From Gadus chalcogrammus (lineage: Eukaryota > Chordata > Actinopteri > Gadiformes > Gadidae), in the NCBI RefSeq assembly GCF_026213295.1, contig NC_079412.1:4282993-4346992 (forward strand): a DNA stretch of 64,000 nucleotides, read 5' to 3'. This document shows, in pieces, positions 53,359-64,000 of the stretch. How positions within the stretch are numbered: position 1 is the stretch's first letter; each line of letters begins with the position of its first letter. A program made the translations under genes and the position numbers. The notes beneath the pieces were generated by a model. The model did no database searches and was not told where the DNA came from. It saw only the letters and a list, made by a program, of their open reading frames with translations.

Positions 53359-56300
53359 GTACGTTCTGCCTAACATGTCGCCCGCCGTGGCTGCACGTTT
53401 TACGCACGCATTGCAGACTAATACCTCCGTGTCTCCACCGCCGTGTTCTCATAACCAATTGTTTTTTTCATGAAAGATGCATGCAAACGTGTGCGTTTCG
53501 GACCATGCACGCCGATCCTAACATGGACCCCAGCGAGGTGGAGGGATCGCCATATCTCGGAGTGTTCTGTTGAAATGTGGATAACGCCAAGAGCGCACCG
53601 CCGTGTCGTGCATTGTCTTATATCTTAGCCATAAAAGAATGGCGCTGGGATTCAAATGTGGTTCACTGGTTTTATTCTAAGGCTCGATCGTGCTAGGCCT
53701 GGTATTTTATCTATGCCAGAAGACTAGACTAAGAATCCGATCATGGCTCCCTTCCCCATTCATCCACTGGAAGGCTCTGGATCGCTAATAAAAAGCAGGA
53801 ATGGAGGGCAGGTCGTCGGCCTGGTGGTTTGGATCTGGTTTAGCAACCGGACTGGAATGTATGCGTGTCCACATATAGTCAATAAATTACAGCGCCGATT
53901 TATGAATATGGTAATTGAGGTCTGCGATGGACTGATGGTTTCCAAATGGCGACACTGTAGTAAAAGCGAAGAGCTCGGCTACATTTTAATAAATGAACCC
54001 TGCTGGGTGATGTCAGAGGAGGGCGGAGAGCCTCACCGAGTCCCCCCCCCAGCACACAGAGGTTCACACAAACCACCATCCCCCTTCTTAATCATTAACC
54101 CAAACGTTGTATAATATGCGAATCGTTTGTACGTGTTGTGTTGGATCACGTCCACAAACAATTGCTTATTTTTTACTCGATCGTGACGCGGCAACAAAGT
54201 GTCGGTCAGACCCCCTCCCTCTGGTTCCTCCCCTCCGGTTCCTCCAGGTATTGCGCGCGTCCCAATTTCTCGGCGTTCCCATTCAAATCCGCATCAAACG
54301 TGCTACTGGTTTACGCACAACTCCCACTTTACAGATCTGTACATCTGCGTGCATCAGCCCAATATTTTCGTGGGTGTTTAGATGCACGATGTATCCACGG
54401 TTTATTCGAAGGACTGAACCGTCCAGCGAGCCGTTAAACGCCCTTTTTTTCTTTTTTTCTTATGCCCATGTGCATGCGGCCTTCAGTGTGTTTTCTGCAC
54501 ATGCCCCTGCTCTTGTAATCCTAGCGCTTGTAAACTAGTTTTAGGGCCCCCTCTACACCACCTTCTGAGGGTCTTGAGGTAATTGCTATCTCAGACAATG
54601 CTCTTGGAATGCAGCTGCTAATGCTGCACACACGCTTGAAGACGCAACGGGGTTTGGGTTCCCCACTTCCCCCTGCTTAACATGGTTGCCCTGCCAATTT
54701 CACATTCGACAGCTAGTCGTGGATTCAGTGCTGCACGCATACGCATGCTATCCCTCACTGGCTGTGGATAGGTGTTGGTTTCTACCGAGCACCAGGTCAT
54801 GTGGTCGGCGGTTTGTCACCTGAAGCTCGGCTCAAACACTCTACCAAATGAGTGCTGGAAACTGGAGATGAGCAACCGAGTGAACATTAAAGCCTGAACG
54901 GGTTGGGGGCTCCTTCTGTACACCAGTATAGATACTGGTGTCTCTCTGAAAGAAACAAACCAGCATAGATACTGGTTTAATGCAAATAGATATGGTGGGT
55001 TGGACAACCAAGTTGCTGTAGTAGTAGTAGTAGTAATTCAGTCAATCATGTCCATGTCTAATGTGAACTTTCTCCACAGGAACAGGAAAGTGGTGAACTA
55101 CTCGCAGTTCAACGAGTCTGATGCCGGTAAGTCATCTGAAAACTGGGGTGTGTATATATATAAGGGCCACTGGGCATTCACTACAGCATGGGAGGAACAT
55201 GATGCCTGTAATGTGTCTCCCTACTAATAACTGGTTTGACCTTGTGGCAGAAGAGGACTATGGTGGGGACAAGCCCAAGAAGGTGCGCGCTCCCCCTCGC
55301 GAGCCCAAGCACAAGCGCTCAAAGAACTCGCAGGATGACAGGTGAGTGTCCCAATTATGGGGGGTGACACACCCTGATTTTAAAAGGAAAGTAGAAAACA
55401 CTTCTTGATGGACAGGGGACCTTTCGATGGGAAGGAATTTATATATCATAAACGTATTTATGTTAAGGTCATATTATCAGGTATCCATATTTGGTCCATC
55501 TTTTTTAATTCTTTCGAAACTACAAATGTACATAATTAAAGGATGATGTATGAAGATGTAAACGCATATAAAAAAATAAACAATTCCTACCGTTATTAGA
55601 TCTGGTAAATACTTCAGTTGCGCTTTTGTTCGCAGTTCACGACTTCAACCAGCATTGGGTGTGTCATAAAAAAAAAGACCTCTGAAATCTGTCCCTGTAG
55701 GGCAAGATTTAAAATAGATGCCTAATCTATGTGTGTTTCGCACGATTCCTTTGCAGCGAAGAGTCTGACGAGAAGCTCACCAAATCCAAAAACGACTCCG
55801 CAGGTAAGCTACCAGCCAATGGATGTACGCCCAGGTGTCGGTGCCCTGTTGTCGGGGCCATACACCCAGGTGTCTGTGCCGTACGTCCAGGTGCCCACCA
55901 CCGGCTGGCTAGGGAGCCCGTGAATGACGCTGTGTTATGTGTTCCTGTCTCGCTCAAGACGACTTTGGCAGCGAGGAGGAGGACGAATTCGGAGAGGAGG
56001 GAGAAGACGGGGGTAGCGACTATGAGGCGAAGCGAGGGAAGAAGGGAAAGAAGGTCAAGCCCGAGAAACCCGCCAAGAAGACACCGAAGAGGAAACGGCC
56101 CGCAGGTAAAGTCAACCTCCAACCTTGTTACTGTGTGTTGGGACACACCCTGCCTGTACTTACCCAGAAAGAGTAGATTCCATACCGGATATTTTAGTAA
56201 CAATTAGCGTGGTGCGATATGGACAAAATGTTCTATCACGATAGGGGTCATTTCATATCTCGATAACGACGTGTGCCTTTTTACTACTATAAACTGATTA

Positions 56301-57144
56301 CAAATAAAAGACACTTGCTCTTTTCTCCTTTTATTTCAAAGTGACGTTGTGCAGAACTGACACAAATGAGAGTAAACATAAGGTATACAGAACAAAAACT
56401 GATTAAATATTAAAGTAAGAACACCGTTTCAAGTCACATAAATCTGCAGCAAAAAATCGGAATAAGTACAATATTATAGTATATGTATAAGTATATAAAC
56501 ATAACGTATCGGAAATCTCCAATGCTGCAGCCAGTAAACTAAATAATACAATATGAAAACACTTAGTTTCAGAAATCTCAACCAATAAACAAGTAAGTAC
56601 TTGTAACTCTTCTCGTCCACAGGTCCGTTAAGGTGTCTTTGATCCCTCTGTTTCAGCTGGAATTCAAACACTAGCCGTTTTGAATATCTGCCTCTACTGA
56701 CGTTACAAGTGGACGTGTCCACCTAGATGTATGTCGGATAGGGTTAGGCTGGTGGACTGATCTACCCAGCATACATCTAGGTGGATGGTATATATTATAT
56801 GAAAATGTCGCTCCATCATTATATTCAGTGATTTAAGAATTGGTGAAGGGTCAATAGAAGGTATTGTTTGGGCCTTGTTTCTGCCTTCGGGCTTCCACAC
56901 CATCAGCAGTACAGGCATCCTGGCAATTAATTAGCAGAAACTGAAGGCCAACCCCTACCACCTCCAACCATCGACATTTACATCTAGTCTTTGAGCAGAT
57001 GCTTTTATCCAAAGCAACGTAGAAAATTGGAGCAGCTACCAAAGGTTAAAGCGTTACACAACTCAAACCAACCAAGCAAATCAAGCGTCAACAGCATACG
57101 GTGTAACCATAGGAAGCAACAGAAATACGATTTGTTTCTTAATT

Positions 57145-57185
<41 letters not shown>

Positions 57186-58843
57186 CGACAGCGACGAGGA
57201 CCGCGAGGTGAGCCGCAAGGTGCGCACGGTGCGTCAGGCGGCGACCAAGGCGGTGTCCAAACAGAGGGAGATCCTGCTGGGGGACGCGGGCAGCGAGGAC
57301 GAGGAGCAGGAGGACCAGGAGGAGGCCTACAACGACCGTATGTCCCACACACGCACCAACGCACACACACACAAACACTGCGCACACATGCACACTGTAC
57401 ACATTGAGCCACACAGGCTTTGATGCACGTCAAACATTGAAGCGGAGTGAGGAGTGTGTGCAAACTGCGCCCACAAATGCCATGGCTGTCTGTCCTTTAT
57501 CTTATCGTTCAACTGCATCAAGGTGAACTTGGATATTGAGAACCGCTGGTCTAGACATGAGGTGCAGTGTGTAGGGTTTAGTGCCCTCCAGTGGGGAGGT
57601 TGCAGACTGCAACCCACAGGGTACCCCACCCCCCTTACCTCTCCCTTTGCAACAAGCTACGGGTCTAAATGTGCCAGTGGGTATTCCACAATGATGTCCT
57701 CGTCTAACGACGGCAGCGAATAGCCGTTTGTAGTTTGTATTGAGTAATTTAGTTCATAAAGCTATTAGTCCTAGCAAAAAATTTGGTTACAATATTTAAA
57801 ACATGTCCATTCTCGGCTAGTGTCGCAACATGCCAGTGAACACGGCTGAGAATACACAATTATATTAAAGAGAATTTAAAGGTTTAATCGTCGACTGGTT
57901 GATTGTAGTTGGGCGATCATCTGCCAAAGCGTAGGGAGTAAGTCTTCCAGTACAATGGCAGAGCCTGACTCCACTACTACTCTGTACTCCATGAACACCT
58001 CCATGCGTTTCTCCTATCACTGCTTCATGGGGATAGTGATCTGAGTTAATATATTGCATCGCACATAACCACTCCTTCTCTTCCCCCCCCCCAGCCAACG
58101 AGTCAGGCAGCGACGAGGACTTCATGGTGGAGGACGACGACGACAGCGACTACGGCCGCTCCAAGAAGAGGAGCAAGAAGGTGATCCGACGGGGCCGGCC
58201 CGAGAAGAAGGAGAAGAAGTCCCCCAAGCCCCGGCTAAAGGCCACCGGTACGTTGTTGTTGTTGTTGTTGTGTGTCTGCCAAAACTTTCTCCTGGGCCGT
58301 CGCCACCTCCTGCTCCTCTTTGGATGTTTCTAAATATCTAGGGAGTCTACGATGTTGTTTTTCCACGCGGTGTCCGGTTCTGGGCTCTCCTGCACGCCTC
58401 AGATTGATCCAAGGGTCTGCAGAGGAGGTCCCTGCTGTAAGAAACCCTGGGAGGGAGTTGCACATCGTTCGCGCCCTAACCGCTGATGTGTGTGTCTCCC
58501 CCGTCTCCCCACAGTGACCCCCAGTCCCCTGAAGGGAAAGGGAAAGGGACGTCCCAGCGCCAAGGCCGTGGAGAAGAGCTCGCCCAAAGAGGAGGAGGAT
58601 GAGGAGGAGGAAGAGGAGGAGCCTGAGAGCCCCCTGGAGGAAGAGGAGGAGGAGGAAGAGGAGGTGGTGAAGGCCAAGCCAGCGGAGAAGAAACCGGCCA
58701 GCTCCCCGGCCCCCAAGAAGACAAAGGAGGCTCCGGCGCCCGCCGCAGCAGCAGCCGCCGCCACCGGCGACGCAGAGGATGACGAAGAGGAAGACGAGGA
58801 GGAGGACGGGTCGGAAGAAGAGGCGCCCTCCGGAGAAGACTAG
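53342..58843 (+). CDS. nucks1: nucks1, nuclear casein kinase and CDK substrate 1 (8 exons)
   Basis: The exons join in phase (53342-53358, 55080-55126, 55251-55341, 55757-55803, 55959-56105, 57185-57337, 58095-58247, 58515-58843), giving 327 codons plus TAG. The N-terminus [16 protein letters not shown] and the C-terminus [10 protein letters not shown] match vertebrate NUCKS1 closely, as do [24 protein letters not shown] and KPRLKATVTPSP. NUCKS1 is a nuclear, disordered chromatin protein phosphorylated by CK2 and CDK1; it acts in transcription and homologous recombination repair and is a paralogue of RAD51AP1. Here basic clusters alternate with acidic CK2-type stretches, and two GRP cores (residues 201-203 and 230-232) resemble AT-hook elements. 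At 327 residues it is longer than human (243), mostly from exon 5 and the acidic/alanine-rich exon 8. Teleosts often keep two copies; which paralogue this is cannot be told here. Confidence 0.95.
53359..55079 (+). other. nucks1: nucks1 intron 1
   Basis: GT...AG intron, CpG-rich at its start. It holds open frames without domains (for example near 53743-54114). ACCAGTATAGATACTGGT-type palindromes occur at about 54920 and 54960. Confidence 0.8.
55080..55126 (+). CDS. nucks1: nucks1 coding exon 2
   Basis: The acceptor is CTCCACAG. It encodes [16 protein letters not shown], the most conserved part of the NUCKS1 N-terminus. The donor is GTAAGT. Confidence 0.95.
55251..55341 (+). CDS. nucks1: nucks1 coding exon 3
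   Basis: The acceptor is CTTGTGGCAG. It encodes [20 protein letters not shown] then [10 protein letters not shown], a basic nuclear-localisation-like cluster after the acidic EEDYG. The donor is GTGAGT. Confidence 0.95.
55757..55803 (+). CDS. nucks1: nucks1 coding exon 4
   Basis: The acceptor is TTCCTTTGCAG. It encodes [16 protein letters not shown], matching the acidic/serine region SEDSEDKD of mammals in position. The donor is GTAAGC. Confidence 0.9.
55959..56105 (+). CDS. nucks1: nucks1 coding exon 5
   Basis: The acceptor is TCGCTCAAG (weak pyrimidine tract). It encodes residues about 68-116: acidic [20 protein letters not shown], then a long basic stretch with [17 protein letters not shown] and KRKRPA. 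The layout (acidic, SDY, basic) echoes exon 7 and accounts for part of the extra length over mammalian NUCKS1. The donor is GTAAAG. Confidence 0.9.
56106..57184 (+). other. nucks1: nucks1 intron 5 with repeat insertions
   Basis: It holds a hAT-like fragment starting near 56205 (GCGTGGTGCGATATGG), a hairpin with 16-bp arms (56718-56733 and 56770-56785), a fish repeat motif GCAGATGCTTTTATCCAAAG (about 56995-57015), and a (GT)18 tract that touches the acceptor. Confidence 0.75.
57147..57182 (+). repeat. nucks1: (GT)18 directly at the exon 6 acceptor
   Basis: 36 bp of GT run straight into the acceptor AG at 57183-57184, so the usual pyrimidine tract is replaced. A T-rich segment TTTGTTTCTTAATTAA lies just upstream of the repeat and may hold the branch point. 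Confidence 0.95.
57185..57337 (+). CDS. nucks1: nucks1 coding exon 6
   Basis: Encodes residues about 117-167: [20 protein letters not shown], then [19 protein letters not shown] and an acidic end. It is equivalent to the mammalian [20 protein letters not shown] segment. The donor GTATGT is chosen to keep phase with NESGSDEDF in exon 7. Confidence 0.93.
58095..58247 (+). CDS. nucks1: nucks1 coding exon 7
   Basis: The acceptor is CCCCCCCCCCAG. It encodes residues about 168-218: [20 protein letters not shown], then [19 protein letters not shown] and SPKPRLKAT. The SGSDEDF motif suits CK2, and RRGRPEKK is an AT-hook-like core. The donor is GTACGT. Confidence 0.95.
58515..58843 (+). CDS. nucks1: nucks1 coding exon 8 (terminal)
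   Basis: The acceptor is CTCCCCACAG. It encodes residues about 219-327: [17 protein letters not shown] with a CDK-type S-P-x-K site and a second GRP, then acidic E-rich blocks, a lysine/proline segment, an alanine run and the conserved C-terminus APSGED before TAG at 58841-58843. The antisense open frame 58235-58894 is a shadow of this GC-rich exon. Confidence 0.95.
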
Positions 58844-60223
58844 AGGAAGCCGACGACTTCGCCCTCCAGACCTCCCCCTCCTCCCTTTTCTCAAACCCCT
58901 CTCAGCCTGACCCCCCCCTTTCCTTCCCTTACGTTTTTGTTCCCTTTTGTGTTGAGGTTTTCCTTTCTTATTTCGTAACCGTTTTGTGTGTGGTGGCCTG
59001 GCTCAATGGTTTGGACTTCATGCTACTTTTTGCCCTCTCTCCCTCCTACTATTACTGGAAAGAAAAAAATCCGAAACAAAAAAATATTATCCTGAGTATG
59101 CAAAAAAAAAAAAACTGACCATGGTAGCTAAGGACAGTGCGCTCATGATACCATGCTGCGAACGAAACAGGCTTTTTATTACTCTCTTTTGTATTTTGTC
59201 AAAGCTCCCCGCTCTCCCCCTACCACAGGGCCTCCCCTCTGCCCCTGATGCCGTTCAGATGCTGTTACACTTTACACCTCCATCTTACTATCGCTAGCGA
59301 ACCGTCCTGAGCCGTTACCTAAGTAATGCTTGATTCCACCGGCTTGGGTGTGGCTGTGTGTACGCTTTCTTCTTTTCAGTATTTGTTCTGCTTAGTTTCT
59401 GGCCTTGTTCTGGTTTAACCCGTGATCTGACACCACTTGGCTTAAGTAAGGCGAGTACGCAGTGCCCTAGACCCGTGTGTGTTTTGCTTTAACACTATAT
59501 TTCTTCTCGCTTACAGATTCTTCTATTGTAGGTTCATGATATAATATTTTTTTTAGCAGGACCCATGAAATTGTTTTAAATAAATGAATTACCGTGGTGG
59601 TGAGACCGGTGACTATTGGGGTCCTTGGTCCCCCCACATCCCATGTGATCTAAGGCTCCCTGGCCCCTCTGCTTGTTGGGTAGAGCGCCATCTCTTGTGT
59701 TAGCCACTAGCTGCTGCTGCTGCTGCATGTGAATCAGCAGCATTTGTAGATTTGTAACGGTTAAAAGTTGTGTGTTAGACGGCGGAGGGGGGAGGGGGAG
59801 GTGCGCTGCAGCGGTATCCACCACGGATACCCGGCCTATATGAATGTGTGCGTTTTTGATATGTGTGATTTTTCGGGTACGCGTTTTACAAAGTGTTTGT
59901 GGATAGTTTTTTTTTTTTTTTAACGTCGCTTTCGTCCGCTGCTTAGCCAACTTAGTTAATGTTGTGTGTTGTTTTTAAAAGCCCAACATACATTATCTTG
60001 CATGGCCAATGCAACTTCTCACCGTTCATACCTTTGCGCCAGGCATCCCTGTTCTGTTCTTATTATCAAACATTAACGAGCTGTTTTTATTTTATTTTGG
60101 TTTATTTTTGACAGTCCAAAAGAAAATGAATGTTTTATTTTTTCCGCATACTTTTTATTTTTGGTTTATTGTTCTAATTCTCTACAGATTTTTTTTTTGT
60201 AATGTTTGTTTTTTAAGAAAAAA

Positions 60224-60229
60224 AATAAA
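60224..60229 (+). promoter_or_regulatory. nucks1: Polyadenylation signal AATAAA (nucks1)
   Basis: AATAAA inside an A-rich stretch, followed within 40 bp by sequence rich in T and GTCTG, suitable for cleavage. One of three candidates; 59579-59584 and 62120-62125 are the others. Confidence 0.45.
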
Positions 60230-62119
60230 ATGTATCTTGATTTTAAAGAGAAAACTCGAACCCTATCCAATGTGTCTGACTGGAGCTCTCCGGACCGCCC
60301 GTCCCTCGCTCTCCTTTCTCTTATTTCCCTGTTTTATATTTTTTTCATCCAACTCTAAAGGCAGGAGCTGGCAATGTGCCATCACACCAGGTCCTTGACA
60401 ACCAAACTGTTCATCTAGCCATGTTTGCAGGTACCGCTGTCAAACGGCCATCGACCCCAAAAATCCCCATTCGGTTTTACATGGACATCATGATTGCGTG
60501 TGTGTATATATTTATATTTTGACAACCCAGACATTGTTAATTCTAATGTGGTTCTGAGGTGCAGGAAAGAACTCTTAACTAAAAGGGCAGCTCCGTCTCT
60601 ACCCCAGAGATAACTCTTTAAGGGTTTCTCTATCTTAGTTTTTGCCTTAAAATCTTGGTTGTCTTTTATTCAAGTGCAGGGCACAGTAGTTTGCGGTGCT
60701 GACAGCGAGCAGCGCTTTAAGAGAGGCTCCAGAATGTAATCAGACATGTTGGAGTATGAGTAGATCAACCAAAGCCATAGATGATCTGGAAAATGGTGGA
60801 TTTGAGGCCATGTATAGCTTATCGGATAGTCAGTCTTTTTTATACTGACTAGTATTTGAGCAGTTAAAAATAAATATCCAAAAGCAAAGCTTCCCATCAA
60901 TTAAAAGTTTCCCAATGTTTCCAACGCATTTGAAGTACTCGTGTTTTGGTTCCAAAGCACATTTACATGTCCCTGCTCCAGTGGGTTAGTGTACTCTCTC
61001 TATTTTACTACCACACACGCCAACTGGCTGATTGTTGTACCTGGTGTGTCCTCTGGAGGACCCCTGGAACGTACTGGGGTGGGGGACGCCATCAGCTAGG
61101 TGTTTTTATATCAACTGAGGGCTACAAACACTGGGTGAAATTGTACGGGGAAAGTAATGCATGAATTGCCCACATTATAAACTTATCATTGCTTAAATAT
61201 CAAAATGATTTTGCATAGATTATTATATGAATCGACGTCAAAGCTTGTTGCTGTTCCAAGTTATTCCAAATTTCTCTTCAAAGGCATAGTATAAGAAATA
61301 AAAATGAATTAACATGAACTGAAAGCAACTTATTTCACAGGAATTTGTGGCTAACAAAATTTTGAAATGTTTGCATTCATTGATTTGTTACAAATCTTTA
61401 AATAAGTTCAATAACGTGCATAATTCTAGGGAAATGCAATTACCTATTATAATAAATTGGAGTTGCTCTTCAAAACCCCCTATCATGTTCATTGTTGGCC
61501 AGATTAGTAAGGATGCCACTTTCTTAAGGCTTAATAGGCGTGTGGGTAGGATGTGTATGTGTTGCGGCGGGTGTGATAAACCCATGTCTTAGAACGACGT
61601 AGGCGTCTGTAGGAGTCCAGTGTCACGTGACTATTTCCTTTGCTTTCTGTTAGTGAGTAGTGGTTGATCTTAAGGGTACTGTTGGAGTTGAGGGTGCTCT
61701 TTCGGTTGATGATATCCCCCTAAGATCAATGCAGCCCGATCCATGTTGTCATCACACTCGAGGCGCACAGCCTACCAAGCTATGGGAAACACTACTTTGT
61801 TTCCTCCATTGTAAATTATTTTTTATTTGATTGACTAGTGTTTTTTTTCTATGTACCTTGAATTGTACTGGCAATGTAAATGTGAGCAATGGTGTGAACA
61901 CAGCTGGACCGCAGGAGAGGCTTGCGTCAGTTTTGTGGAAAAGAACGCTGAACTATTCAATTTGTTTTGCATGTCGTGGGGTGGGGAGGGGGGGGGGGGG
62001 GGGGGGGGTCAATTAGAAGTGATGATGATGATGATAATGGCAATATTGTGGTCTTTGGAGAGGGAAAAAAAAGGTATTACTGACAACAATGTTGATAATG
62101 TTTTGGTTTCTCAGCTTCT

Positions 62120-62125
62120 AATAAA
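62120..62125 (+). promoter_or_regulatory. nucks1: Distal polyadenylation signal AATAAA
   Basis: AATAAAGGCAACC, with TGTTCTGTGG about 35 bp downstream as a GT-rich element. It would end a 3.3-kb 3' UTR if used. Confidence 0.4.
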
Positions 62126-62150
62126 GGCAACCTACTTTTGATACAGATTT

Positions 62151-64000
62151 AACTACCTGTTCTGTGGCATTCAGCTCTCTGTTCTGCATTAGATGACAAC
62201 TGATCCAAACCCTAATTAGTGCATAGCACCAATCCAAATCACAGTGTTAGTCAAATAAGAAAATGTGTTATATATGTGTTGTATATTCTACATTATTGAC
62301 CTCATACATTATTGACAGTGTTACTTACATGTCCATTGCGCTCGTAGTTCAGTGCAGCCCCTGACCACTATGTACCCTACTGTTATAGGGAAGAGCAGAT
62401 AAGTCCAGATGTAGTGGGATGTGCAAAGATAGATGCCCACATCAAGTTTTCTGGATCCCTCCACAAAGTCCCATCTATGAATCTGCATGTAACCATGCTG
62501 AGTGTTGTAGAGGGATCCAGAATACTTGATGTAAAGGAGTTGCGGACTACTTGAAGCCTCAAAGCATCTTAGAGTAATAATCTGTTACACTTCTCAATGA
62601 CCTATTGCTATCTAATAACCGCAAACATATAGTCAGCCCATCTGTTGAAACTGGAAGGGCTTTGTAACCCTGATTATATGTTGTTTATTTTAAACATATT
62701 TCCTTATCCAGAGGATAATTATTTATAATATTTTCAAAGACTAAGCATCAATTCTCAGGTTGTCTATTATGCGATGGTGGTTGTATTGTTTCTTGCCCTT
62801 GAGTATAGAATATACATCTTAAGTGAAAGCACATATTCTTACCCACCTGGGCAAGGCATAACAGTTTACAGAGTCAACATGACGAAGAGATCGACCATTG
62901 TCTCACAGCTTAGTGGATAGATTGCTCAGCAAGATTCTCACTCTTGCAGACTGTGGCATGGTTTTCCTCTTTCTCTTCCTTCCTTATGTTTACAGGGAAA
63001 CCAAACAGTTATTTTTTGCCTTACACCTGTAACGATCCCATTGATACCCACAGCATTAGCAAAAATAGTCACAACCAGTAGTTAGAACAGTAGAACTAAC
63101 CCCAACCCACAATCAGGGTAAACCGTTACTATGGATATGAAAAGCATCATGCTTTTTGCTGAGTCAAAGTTGGGGCTGTTTGCATCAGACAACACAATGA
63201 AAATCATACCTCACACACAGGTATGTGTGCAAGGCCGATGGCATGCATCAAAATATTGCCTTCTCAGCTGATCTGTGGCCATTGTGATCCCATGCTGAGA
63301 CGAAGAGAAGGCTAACAATGAATGGTCCCTGTTATATACACTCAACAGTCCTTCATTGTCTATCAAATAGAGTGTCACCTCAGAGCGATTTAGGGCTTTC
63401 AATCGTTTTAACTATTTATTCAAGATGATAACAGTTTCAGACTTTCTGAAAGATTAAGAGGTTTGCAATCTCTACGTAAGTATGGTGCATTTATGTTCAT
63501 TGTATCTATCTATCTATATCATTTCATGGTTTACTACAACATAAATGCATGATTTACTCTAGTAATGCGTTGCTAGATGACAGCTTCATGCAGTCTCAGT
63601 GGCTTGGCGGTCTCCTGCTGTGTACAGTTGCTAAGAAACCATTCTAGAACTGCTTCCCTGTGTCCTTATGTGCTGCAGTATGCTGCAAGCAGCTCATCCA
63701 TATGCTCAACTCGGTAGTCAAGGAGTGCCCCGCACCAGTTGGTAACACATCTACTGATCAATGTCTAAATGTTCATATATAATTTGATAGATTAATTAAT
63801 TAAATAACATGAATGAACCAATATACCTATGCCAGAATGCTGAAATCATTCATGCTGTGTTAAAAACATAATTGGCATGCTACTAGGAATTAGGAATGCT
63901 ATAGCTATTTAAAATACAATTGGAATTGATCTATTGATCTTCAATTGTTCATTTCCAATATTTCCAAGGATGGACATTAGGCTTCTATTTTCCAATATCA
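62151..64000. other. Intergenic DNA, no gene seen
   Basis: An imperfect inverted repeat of GGATCC...CACAAAG / AGGGATCCAGAATACTTGAT sequence lies at about 62430-62540 (ATCAAGTTTTCTGGATCCCT against its reverse complement with one mismatch). Otherwise unrecognised AT-rich DNA. Confidence 0.5.

Larger units (their letters stand above)
58844..62150 (+). other. nucks1: nucks1 3' UTR, probable extent
   Basis: T-rich, largely repeat-free sequence follows the stop. AATAAA signals occur at 59579-59584, 60224-60229 and 62120-62125. Mammalian NUCKS1 mRNAs have long 3' UTRs, so the distal signal is plausible; proximal sites may also be used. The end of the transcript cannot be fixed from sequence. A G-run lies at 61989-62008. 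Confidence 0.5.

Noticed and set aside
53743..54114. 123-codon frame in nucks1 intron 1 as an alternative exon
   Set aside because: No splice signals at its ends and no similarity to NUCKS1.
55727..56207. 158-codon frames on both strands around nucks1 exons 4-5
   Set aside because: They read through intron 4 and do not match any family; the exon structure explains the conserved parts.
58235..58894. 219-codon antisense frame over nucks1 exons 7-8
   Set aside because: A shadow of GC-rich, acidic-residue-coding sequence; it is Leu/Ser/Gly low complexity and crosses a nucks1 intron.

Overview
This is about 64 kb of vertebrate nuclear DNA, almost certainly from a teleost fish. The one recognisable host gene is an eight-exon nucks1 orthologue. 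The repeats are typical of fish: an L2-clade LINE, hAT and Harbinger-like DNA transposons, MITEs, a solo LTR and many (CA)n tracts, several over 100 bp long. The (CA)n density would suit a gadiform (cod-like) fish, but that is inference and was not tested. There are no bacterial features, no CRISPR array and no rRNA; no tRNA gene was recognised.

Layout. 1-10 kb: AT-rich intergenic DNA with a MADF-domain relic, GGT and CA/TG repeats, a palindromic array, and a TIR element with internal 169-bp repeats. 9.7-17 kb: a spliced-looking sequence present as an intron-containing copy (9.7-10.1 kb) and an intronless copy (16.9 kb). These bracket an antisense L2 LINE (about 10.4-16.7 kb) that carries a TIR element in its 3' region, a hAT element in its reverse-transcriptase frame, and an 804-bp tandem duplication of its endonuclease region. 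17.4-26.3 kb: stacked DNA transposons, several dated relative to each other by target-site duplications: hAT 17465-19115; a MITE inside an element at 19775-20584; a GTAC-ended composite at 21711-23454; and a Harbinger-like element inside the end of a hAT-like element at 24391-26245. 26.5-31.9 kb: a minisatellite split by a solo LTR, two adjacent perfect hairpins, a CpG-rich patch, a (GA)n tract and a 16-bp minisatellite. 32-43.8 kb: intergenic sequence with long CA/TG tracts. 43.8-48.7 kb: nested, inverted Harbinger-like elements carrying Myb/SANT-like genes but no visible transposase; together they form multi-kilobase palindromes. 49-52.9 kb: sparse repeats. 52.9-62.1 kb: nucks1 on the + strand, with a CpG-rich promoter carrying CCAAT boxes, eight coding exons (53342-58843, 327 codons, all junctions GT-AG and in phase) and a 3' UTR with several polyadenylation signals. 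62.1-64 kb: nothing recognised.

How the parts relate. nucks1 encodes an acidic/basic, intrinsically disordered chromatin protein that is a CK2 and CDK substrate. Everything else is mobile or simple repeat DNA. The points most worth following are the (TG)18 tract directly against a nucks1 3' splice site, the Myb-only palindromic Harbinger cluster, and the intron-plus/intron-minus pair around the LINE. I found no clear evidence of a wholly new biological system.
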